11,891 nt of DNA from Burkholderiaceae bacterium (GTDB lineage Bacteria > Pseudomonadota > Gammaproteobacteria > Burkholderiales > Burkholderiaceae): positions 1 to 11,891 of the forward strand of contig CANISN010000032.1 in NCBI GenBank assembly GCA_947470165.1, read 5' to 3'. The notes below the pieces were generated by a model. The model saw only the letters and a program-made list of their open reading frames with translations, ran no database searches and was not told where the DNA came from. This document shows positions 7,094 to 11,891 of this stretch, piece after piece. The position numbers were made by a program, and so were the translations under genes. Within the stretch, counting starts at the first letter, position 1; every line of letters starts with the position of its first letter.

Positions 7094-7989
7094 GTTGTCT
7101 CGCCCTCGAATACGGTAATTGCTGGACCAGTCATGATGACTGGCTGAGTAACTTCATCAATCAAGCCACCCCATGCAATTTGTAAATCACCGCCACGGGT
7201 GTGAACTTGAACAGGTGAGTCAAGCAAGCCACGGCGAATACCTGATACTACTGAAGCGCATGCACCAGTTCCGCAAGCGAGAGTCTCGCCAGCGCCACGT
7301 TCAAAGACGCGGAGCTTAATTTCATGGCGATTGAGAATTTGCATATAACCTGCATTCACTCTTTTCGGAAATACAGAGTCTTTCTCGATCGATGAGCCTT
7401 CCTCTAGCACTGGTGCGTTATTTACATCACCGACGACTTGAATAGCGTGCGGATTACCCATGGAGACTACGCTGATCCAACTATCGTGGGGAGTAGGTGT
7501 AGCAATGGGCAGTGCGTAGAGTATTTCTTGAAACTCTTGCTTACTCGCTAGGCCATTCGCATTAAAAGGAATTTTGCTATGCTCAAAAATCGGCGCACCC
7601 ATATTGACTTCAACCTGTCCATCCTCATGAGATTTGAGGGTGAGGACTGTATGTGCCACTTCAACACGCAGAGGATTTTTGACGGATAAGCCTTGATCTA
7701 GCACAAAGCGTACAAAACAGCGTGAGCCATTGCCACATTGCTCCACTTCGCCGCCATCGGCATTAAAAATACGATAGCGAAAATCTGCATCAGGGCGTGT
7801 AGCTTTTTCGACCAACAATATTTGATCTGCACCGATGCCAAATTGGCGATGCGCTAGCTTTTGCCATTGCTCGCGAGAAATGTTGCTGAGGTCTTGATCA
7901 ATGCCATTGAGCACAATGAAATCATTACCAGCACCATGCATTTTGGTGAAGCGCAGTTTACGCGAGGGCTTACTCAAATTCGTACTCAA
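7087..7989 (-). CDS. dapF: Diaminopimelate epimerase
   Basis: DapF interconverts LL- and meso-diaminopimelate, feeding lysine and peptidoglycan synthesis. It is a cofactor-independent two-cysteine racemase. Both catalytic Cys are present: Cys85 in EQCGNGSR and Cys239 in ACGTGACA. The N-terminal [11 protein letters not shown] (14-24) and MGNPHA (177-182) are also typical, and the length of 300 aa is only slightly above normal. The proposed start is TTG, 6 bases after GGA. No ATG is available before the conserved [10 protein letters not shown] segment except the Met within it, which is too late. The gene begins 11 bp after the acyltransferase stop and is probably cotranscribed with it, as the last gene of the minus-strand cluster. 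Confidence 0.95.
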   Translation of the reverse strand: MSTNLSKPSRKLRFTKMHGAGNDFIVLNGIDQDLSNISREQWQKLAHRQFGIGADQILLVEKATRPDADFRYRIFNADGGEVEQCGNGSRCFVRFVLDQGLSVKNPLRVEVAHTVLTLKSHEDGQVEVNMGAPIFEHSKIPFNANGLASKQEFQEILYALPIATPTPHDSWISVVSMGNPHAIQVVGDVNNAPVLEEGSSIEKDSVFPKRVNAGYMQILNRHEIKLRVFERGAGETLACGTGACASVVSGIRRGLLDSPVQVHTRGGDLQIAWGGLIDEVTQPVIMTGPAITVFEGETTI

Positions 7990-8000
7990 AAGAATTCCAA

Positions 8001-8900
8001 TTAGTTGTAAAGGCTAGGGTCGCCAGGTGGCCGATGTTTAAAGCGCTTGTGTACCCAATAGTACTCTGCCGGCCTTGCTCGAACAAGCTCTTCGATGTAT
8101 TTGTTGAGGCGTGCAGTATCTGCTTCAACATGATCGGTGGGGAAGTTCGGTAGCGGCGCGCTAATGTTGCAGGTATAGCCCATGCGGTCAAGATTCAAGG
8201 TAGTAGTCATGAGACAGACTTCCGCGCCACTTAGTCTAGCTAACCGTGAAACTGATGTGATCGTATTAGTTTGAATGCCAAAAAATGGAACAAATACAGA
8301 GTCACGCAGACCAAGGTCAATATCGGGTGCAATAAAAATAAAGTTACCCGTCTGAATTTCCCGAATCAAATCACGCAATCGACTTTGCCGCTCAATCGAT
8401 TTGCCACCAAAACGATTTCTCCACTGAATCATCTTTTGATTGAAAAAAGGATTCTTCATATTTTGATAGAGGCCAGCTCCACGAGGCCAATCATGCTGGC
8501 TTGCCAATACAGAAAGCGCCATGAAGCCACCTTCAAGCCCAACAAAGTGTGGATTAATTAAGAGCCTTGGTTTGCGATCGCCAAGCGTAATTGCAGAGTT
8601 GATGGTGACGATATCAGTAATCTGCCTACCGCTTCCTAGCCAGATACGACTTCTCTCAATGACACTGCGGCCAAATAACTTCCAGTGCTCCAGTGTAAGC
8701 GCATTCATTTGTTCTTCACTCAAATCGGGAAAGCACAGACGTAGGTTGGTCTTGACAACCTTGGCACGCTCGTTAGGGATATGGGCTGCCAACCAGCCTA
8801 GGCCATAACCAACACGAATCGTGAAGGCATATGGCAAAAAAGCAAAAACGCGCAAGAGATTTAGCGCAAGAAAGTTAAGTCCGTTTTGTAACCAAGTCAT
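8001..8900 (-). CDS. lpxL: Lipid A late acyltransferase, LpxL/HtrB type
   Basis: This is a membrane-associated acyltransferase of the LpxL/LpxM/HtrB superfamily, which adds secondary acyl chains to lipid A at the inner leaflet. A hydrophobic N-terminal segment ([15 protein letters not shown]) is followed by [15 protein letters not shown], which resembles the E. coli LpxL NLELCFP region. The catalytic HX4E motif is in [10 protein letters not shown] (His118 and Glu123 counting from the ATG). The PDxD block [18 protein letters not shown] has Ile where many relatives have Gln. The C-terminus has [15 protein letters not shown] prefer the ATG at 8900; TTG at 8906 would add two residues. Neither has a good Shine-Dalgarno. 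It follows a divergent paralogue after 25 bp. The acyl chain used cannot be read from sequence. Confidence 0.88.
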   Translation of the reverse strand: MTWLQNGLNFLALNLLRVFAFLPYAFTIRVGYGLGWLAAHIPNERAKVVKTNLRLCFPDLSEEQMNALTLEHWKLFGRSVIERSRIWLGSGRQITDIVTINSAITLGDRKPRLLINPHFVGLEGGFMALSVLASQHDWPRGAGLYQNMKNPFFNQKMIQWRNRFGGKSIERQSRLRDLIREIQTGNFIFIAPDIDLGLRDSVFVPFFGIQTNTITSVSRLARLSGAEVCLMTTTLNLDRMGYTCNISAPLPNFPTDHVEADTARLNKYIEELVRARPAEYYWVHKRFKHRPPGDPSLYN

Positions 8901-8904
8901 CTTC

Positions 8905-8923
8905 AATAAATTATAAATTTATT
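8905..8923. repeat. AT-only palindrome between the two acyltransferase genes
   Basis: AATAAATT (8905-8912) and AATTTATT (8916-8923) are exact inverted copies around ATA. They fill most of the 25 bp gap between the two acyltransferase genes. A stem of A-T pairs only would be weak in RNA. In DNA the site could be an easily melted region or a protein site, or it could reflect low complexity. Confidence 0.4.
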
Positions 8924-8925
8924 AA

Positions 8926-9786
8926 CTAATTGCTTGGAGGTAATTCCGCACCGATTGGATGTTTGTAGCGGTTATAGGCCCAGATGAATTGTTCAGGAGC
9001 AGAAAGTACAGCATTTTCAATTGCAATATTTAATTCTATTGCTGCAATAGTAGGGTCATCTGAAAAAGGCGCCAAACGTTTAGCATTGACAATCCAGCCA
9101 GAGCCCAAGGCTTTACGTTTTGCTGTAAACATTACCGTAGGGGTGTGGTGTCGATTAGCAAGGCGTATTGGCAGGGTGGTAGTGTAGGCTGGGCGACCAA
9201 AAAAATTACACCAAACACCATCACCGCCGCTAGGGACTTGATCTGGAAGAATTGCGATTGCCTCCCCTTTTGCAAGGGCCCGGGTCATATGGCGAACGCC
9301 CTGAAGATTGGTTGGTACAAAATGCATATTTGGATAAGCACGCCCCTCTTCCACCACTTCATTTAGCCATTCTTGTCGGGATGGGCGATACATGATGGTT
9401 GCGGGGAAATGCTGTGCCAGAAAGCGAGGGATGATTTCAAATCCGCCGAGGTGCGGGCATAAAATAATCATGCCCTTGCCTTCAGACATTGCAGTTTGAA
9501 TGACATTCCAGTCGGGTACCTCTGCTTTCGAAAGTGCCTTTTGAGGATTGCGCCAAATCCATAAGCTGTCTGAAAACAGCATCCCAGAAGCTCTCACTGC
9601 TTTCCAAAGTTTGAATGGTAGTTTGTGGGCGCTAACTACAGCTTCATATTGTGGGCGAAAAAGTGAGCGATATTGCATTGAGCCCACATAGGCCAAGATG
9701 CCCATAGAGGCCCCAATGATTTGCACCAATGTAAGGGGAAGCCAAGCAATTGCATTTAGACTCAGTTTAAGGATAAGTTTTCGCAC
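8926..9786 (-). CDS. Second lipid A acyltransferase-like protein (LpxL/LpxM superfamily)
   Basis: This 286 aa protein is a paralogue of the downstream LpxL-type enzyme. It has a hydrophobic N-terminus (about 4-35), the catalytic HX4E motif in CPHLGGFEII (His112, Glu117), the ILPDQVPSGGDG block (179-190) followed by NFFGRPA, and the terminal WAYNRYKHP (269-277) typical of the superfamily. It probably adds the other secondary acyl chain of lipid A. Family membership is clear, but LpxL versus LpxM role is not. The start is GTG at 9786. An in-frame TAG lies two codons upstream, so the gene cannot extend further. AGGGG abuts the GTG directly, which is poor Shine-Dalgarno spacing. It is the first gene of the minus-strand cluster and is divergent from metK, 202 bp apart. 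Confidence 0.85.
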   Translation of the reverse strand: MRKLILKLSLNAIAWLPLTLVQIIGASMGILAYVGSMQYRSLFRPQYEAVVSAHKLPFKLWKAVRASGMLFSDSLWIWRNPQKALSKAEVPDWNVIQTAMSEGKGMIILCPHLGGFEIIPRFLAQHFPATIMYRPSRQEWLNEVVEEGRAYPNMHFVPTNLQGVRHMTRALAKGEAIAILPDQVPSGGDGVWCNFFGRPAYTTTLPIRLANRHHTPTVMFTAKRKALGSGWIVNAKRLAPFSDDPTIAAIELNIAIENAVLSAPEQFIWAYNRYKHPIGAELPPSN

Positions 9787-9834
9787 CCCCTAATGATATT
9801 CAATGCCAGCGCTAGGGCCAAATTTTTATATGAG

Positions 9835-9864
9835 TTGATAAACATAGTGTTTTTCAGATAGAAT
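9835..9864 (+). promoter_or_regulatory. metK promoter (sigma70-like)
   Basis: TTGATA (9835-9840; 5 of 6 to TTGACA), an 18 bp spacer and TAGAAT (9859-9864; 5 of 6 to TATAAT) form the best promoter-like pair in the window. Transcription would begin near 9871, leaving a leader of about 118 nt before metK. On the opposite strand, the AT-rich patch at 9819-9834 contains TATAAA, which may be part of the divergent acyltransferase promoter, but no matching -35 box is clear. Confidence 0.6.
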
Positions 9865-9883
9865 CACTAAATCGCTGAGTTAA

Positions 9884-9954
9884 GGCAACTTGCAGAGCGA
9901 TACATAAATTCTGCTAAAACGTCGCCGTTGTATTTCCTGGCACGTCGAGTTGTC
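9884..9954 (+). promoter_or_regulatory. Structured metK leader: candidate three-way-junction RNA
   Basis: Three helices nest in the metK leader. P1 pairs GGCAACTTG (9884-9892) with CGAGTTGTC (9946-9954): nine pairs, two of them G-U. P2 pairs CAGA (9893-9896) with TCTG (9910-9913). P3 pairs ACGT and GCC (9919-9922, 9924-9926) with GGC and ACGT (9939-9945), with one bulged C and a 12 nt loop. P3 ends directly against P1, allowing coaxial stacking. The P3 loop has TTCCT (9934-9938), complementary to AGGAA (9978-9982) of the metK Shine-Dalgarno, so a loop-SD pseudoknot could close the ribosome site. An alternative pairing of CAAC (9886-9889) with GTTG (9927-9930) competes with P1. It does not match the SAM-I, SAM-II or SAH classes as I know them. 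This is a pairing analysis by eye, so chance remains possible. Confidence 0.4.
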
Positions 9955-9988
9955 CTATAGATCGTGTTAATTTTTAAAGGAATATGCA

Positions 9989-11155
9989 ATGGCAAATGAT
10001 TACTTCTTTACATCAGAATCGGTTTCTGAAGGTCACCCCGATAAAGTAGCAGACCAAATTTCTGATGCTATCTTGGATGCCATCTTGGCCCAAGATCCAA
10101 CAGCGCGGGTTGCTGCAGAAACTTTGTGCAATACCGGTTTAGTGGTGCTGGCTGGTGAGATCACCACTAACGCCAATGTGGACTACATTCAAGTAGCTCG
10201 CAACACCTTACGTGAAATTGGTTACGACAATACTGACTACGGTATTGATTACAAAGGTTGTGCCGTATTGGTGGCTTATGACAAGCAGAGCCCTGACATT
10301 GCTCAGGGCGTCGATAAGGCGCATGACGATGGCCTGGATCAAGGTGCTGGCGATCAGGGTCTGATGTTTGGTTACGCTTGCGATGAAACTACAGAGCTCA
10401 TGCCTTTGCCAATTCATTTGTCACATCGCTTGGTAGAGCGTCAATCGCAATTACGCCGTGATGGCCGTTTGACATGGTTGCGCCCAGATGCAAAATCTCA
10501 GGTCACCTTACGTTATGTTGATGGCAAGCCAGATTCGATCGATACCGTTGTGCTCTCTACACAACATGATGAAGCTATTTCTCTCGAGAAATTACGCGAA
10601 GCCGTCATCGAAGAAATCATCAAACCCGTGTTGCCAAAGCATTTAATCAAAGGCGCTATCAACTTCTTGGTAAACCCAACAGGTCGCTTTGTTATTGGCG
10701 GCCCACAGGGGGATTGCGGCCTGACGGGTCGTAAGATCATTGTGGATACCTACGGTGGTGCAGCCCCTCATGGTGGTGGCGCATTCTCTGGTAAGGATCC
10801 CTCTAAGGTTGACCGCTCTGCTGCCTATGCTGGTCGCTATGTAGCGAAGAACGTGGTTGCTGCAGGTTTAGCAAGCAAATGCTTGATTCAGATCTCTTAC
10901 GCCATTGGCGTTGCTAAACCAACTTCAGTAATGGTGAGTACCTTTGGCACCGGCAAGGTCTCTGATGAAAAAATTGCACAATTAGTATCTGAGCACTTTG
11001 ACTTGCGCCCAAAAGGCATTGTGAAGATGCTGAACCTCTTGCGTCCGATTTATCGTAAGACCGCTGCTTATGGCCACTTTGGTCGTGAAGAGCCAGAATT
11101 TACTTGGGAACAGTGCGATAAGGCGTCTGCATTGCGAGTAGCTGCTGGCTTGTAA
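9989..11155 (+). CDS. metK: S-adenosylmethionine synthetase
   Basis: MetK condenses methionine and ATP to SAM, the cell's main methyl donor. The 388 aa protein is full length. Expected motifs are SEGHPDK (13-19, ATP and metal site), [12 protein letters not shown] (119-130, family signature), [14 protein letters not shown] (229-242) and [13 protein letters not shown] (261-273, phosphate-binding loop). The Shine-Dalgarno AAGGAA (9977-9982) sits 6 bases before the ATG. An out-of-frame ATG at 9984 is not used. It has its own promoter and a long leader that may be structured. ahcY follows on the same strand, so production of SAM and clearance of its by-product are adjacent. Confidence 0.98.
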   Translation: MANDYFFTSESVSEGHPDKVADQISDAILDAILAQDPTARVAAETLCNTGLVVLAGEITTNANVDYIQVARNTLREIGYDNTDYGIDYKGCAVLVAYDKQSPDIAQGVDKAHDDGLDQGAGDQGLMFGYACDETTELMPLPIHLSHRLVERQSQLRRDGRLTWLRPDAKSQVTLRYVDGKPDSIDTVVLSTQHDEAISLEKLREAVIEEIIKPVLPKHLIKGAINFLVNPTGRFVIGGPQGDCGLTGRKIIVDTYGGAAPHGGGAFSGKDPSKVDRSAAYAGRYVAKNVVAAGLASKCLIQISYAIGVAKPTSVMVSTFGTGKVSDEKIAQLVSEHFDLRPKGIVKMLNLLRPIYRKTAAYGHFGREEPEFTWEQCDKASALRVAAGL

Positions 11156-11184
11156 TCTGCTGTCCAAGTAGTAAATTTGCAGTA

Positions 11185-11226
11185 TATAGTTATATTGAGG
11201 CGAAATATGGCGAAATTGATTACAAT
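11185..11226 (+). promoter_or_regulatory. Candidate ahcY promoter elements
   Basis: Two -10-like boxes lie upstream of the SAH riboswitch: TATAGT (11185-11190) and TACAAT (11221-11226), each 5 of 6 to consensus. TTGAGG (11195-11200) could serve the second as a -35 box, but at a 20 bp spacing. Use of TACAAT would start RNA near 11233, right at the riboswitch, and would put the inverted repeat at 11206-11235 across the -10 box. Use of TATAGT would include that repeat in the transcript. Confidence 0.35.
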
Positions 11227-11235
11227 TTCGCCATA
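11206..11235. repeat. Perfect 13 bp inverted repeat upstream of the SAH riboswitch
   Basis: TATGGCGAAATTG (11206-11218) and CAATTTCGCCATA (11223-11235) are exact reverse complements around ATTA. GGCGAAAT also occurs as a direct repeat at 11199-11206 and 11209-11216, ten bases (one helical turn) apart. There is no T-tract on either strand, which argues against a simple metK terminator. Its overlap with the likely ahcY -10 box favours an operator, or else an RNA hairpin just before the riboswitch. I cannot name a regulator. Confidence 0.7.
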
Positions 11236-11339
11236 CCTTCAAGGAGCGTTGCAAGGAATGCTGAGAACCAGTGTTTCCCCAGGCTTGAAGGGAGTGGACT
11301 ACTAGGTAATCCTAGGGTTTGCTAATTGCAACTGCGCTC
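11236..11339 (+). promoter_or_regulatory. S-adenosylhomocysteine (SAH) riboswitch
   Basis: The aptamer matches the known SAH riboswitch plan. The pseudoknot P4 pairs CCTTCAAG (11236-11243) with CTTGAAGG (11284-11291), eight perfect pairs. P1 pairs GAGCG and TTGC (11244-11252) with GCAA and CGCTC (11328-11331, 11335-11339). P2 pairs GGAA and CTG with CAG and TTCC (11255-11278). The conserved CCCAGGCTTG follows P2. An extra hairpin, CTAGG-TAAT-CCTAG (11302-11315), sits in the variable region. This class is known to sit upstream of ahcY in proteobacteria and to raise expression when SAH accumulates, which fits the gene that follows. Confidence 0.93.
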
Positions 11340-11402
11340 GCTAACCCATGATTCAATGGCTAGCGAGTTTCTACTCCAGCGTTGGATCGTATTTAGCTGG
11401 AG
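11337..11402 (+). promoter_or_regulatory. Expression platform of the SAH riboswitch, SD-masking hairpin
   Basis: Two further hairpins follow the aptamer. Hairpin A pairs CTCGCTA (11337-11343) with TAGCGAG (11361-11367), extended inward by CCAT and ATGG. Its 5' arm shares CTC (11337-11339) with the 3' strand of P1, so the two are mutually exclusive. Hairpin B pairs CTCCAGC (11374-11380) with GCTGGAG (11396-11402), seven perfect pairs that bury the ahcY Shine-Dalgarno GGAG (11399-11402). No T-tract follows hairpin A, so control of translation looks more likely than termination. A plausible scheme is that SAH stabilises P1, hairpin A opens, and its freed 3' arm competes for the anti-SD strand. 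Confidence 0.6.
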
Positions 11403-11407
11403 CATTC

Positions 11408-11891
11408 ATGAGTACCGTTACCGATTTAAACAACTTTGTAGCAACCCGTTGCGCTATTGCCGACATTTCGTTGGCAGACTTTGGCCGTAAAGAAATCGCC
11501 ATTGCTGAAACTGAAATGCCAGGTCTTATTGCCATTCGTGACGAGTTTGCAGCACAGCAGCCCTTGCGTGGTGCGCGCATTACTGGTTCATTGCACATGA
11601 CCATTCAAACTGCAGTATTGATTGAGACTTTAGAAGCTCTCGGCGCTGAAGTGCAGTGGGCATCTTGCAATATTTTCTCAACTCAAGATCACGCAGCTGC
11701 AGCGATCGCTGCTAATGGCACACCGGTGTTTGCGATCAAGGGTGAAACACTTGAGCAGTATTGGGATTACACCCACCGTATTTTTGAGTGGGCCGATGGC
11801 GGCTTCACTAATATGATTTTGGATGATGGCGGTGATGCTACTTTGTTATTACACCTAGGCGCACGTGCTGAAAAAGACCAAGCTTGCTTGA
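11408..11891 (+). CDS. ahcY: Adenosylhomocysteinase, N-terminal part (runs off window)
   Basis: AhcY hydrolyses SAH to adenosine and homocysteine with bound NAD, relieving inhibition of methyltransferases and recycling homocysteine to methionine. The first 161 codons are present. Recognisable blocks are [60 protein letters not shown] and [16 protein letters not shown], all from the substrate-binding half. The NAD domain lies beyond the window. GGAG (11399-11402) precedes the ATG at 11408 by 5 bases, and family N-termini fit this start. An in-frame ATG at 11348 would add 20 residues but lies in the expression platform without a Shine-Dalgarno. The gene may also be called sahH. Confidence 0.97.
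   Translation, partial: MSTVTDLNNFVATRCAIADISLADFGRKEIAIAETEMPGLIAIRDEFAAQQPLRGARITGSLHMTIQTAVLIETLEALGAEVQWASCNIFSTQDHAAAAIAANGTPVFAIKGETLEQYWDYTHRIFEWADGGFTNMILDDGGDATLLLHLGARAEKDQACL

Noticed and set aside
8271..8808. Plus-strand ORFs opposite the LpxL-type gene
   Set aside because: Low-complexity shadow translations antisense to a clear acyltransferase. No ribosome site or domain supports them.
10934..10941. GTGAGTAC, the first 8 bases of the palindromic SlmA binding consensus, inside metK
   Set aside because: The second half-site is absent (CTTT instead of TCAC). The bases are explained by metK codons, so I do not call an SlmA site.
11337..11370. Hairpin after the SAH aptamer as a Rho-independent terminator
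   Set aside because: The stem is strong, but only three T follow before C and A. A separate hairpin masks the ahcY Shine-Dalgarno, so translational control fits better.
11371..11604. Minus-strand ORF of 77 codons opposite ahcY
   Set aside because: It is antisense to the strongly conserved AhcY reading frame, and its translation resembles no family I know.

Overview
The window looks like the chromosome of a betaproteobacterium in the order Burkholderiales, most likely Polynucleobacter or a close relative. This is an inference from protein similarity I recognise, moderate base composition judged by eye, tight gene packing, and the order COG0523 GTPase / dksA / argB / slmA / metX-metW, plus the acyltransferase pair divergent from metK-ahcY. 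Nothing looks horizontally acquired. I see no rRNA, tRNA, CRISPR array, insertion sequence or phage gene.

Layout. (1) Positions 2-385 hold the 3' end of a CobW/COG0523 metal-handling GTPase with a His-rich linker. (2) Positions 499-5609 hold a same-strand run: dksA, argB, slmA, metX, metW and an AmpG-type permease. Gaps are 26 and 22 bp, followed by start/stop overlaps, so this is probably one operon from argB or dksA onward. (3) xth on the minus strand converges on the permease gene (4 bp gap) and diverges from pyrE with only 8 bp between the start codons. (4) pyrE converges on a minus-strand cluster read as acyltransferase 2, then LpxL-type acyltransferase 1, then dapF (lipid A acylation and diaminopimelate supply). 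(5) A 202 bp divergent intergenic region (9787-9988) carries a good sigma70 promoter and a roughly 118 nt leader for metK that can fold into a three-way junction. (6) metK is followed by a 252 bp intergenic region with a 13 bp perfect inverted repeat, an S-adenosylhomocysteine (SAH) riboswitch, a likely SD-masking expression platform, and the 5' part of ahcY, which runs off the window.

Theme. Four genes belong to the methionine/activated-methyl cycle. MetX with MetW activates homoserine for methionine synthesis, MetK converts methionine to SAM, and AhcY clears the SAH left after methyl transfer. ahcY is under a recognisable SAH riboswitch, a known class. The metK leader is not a class I recognise and is the best candidate here for an undescribed regulatory RNA. 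The other genes are core housekeeping functions: stringent response, arginine, nucleoid occlusion, muropeptide recycling, base excision repair, pyrimidines, DAP and lipid A.
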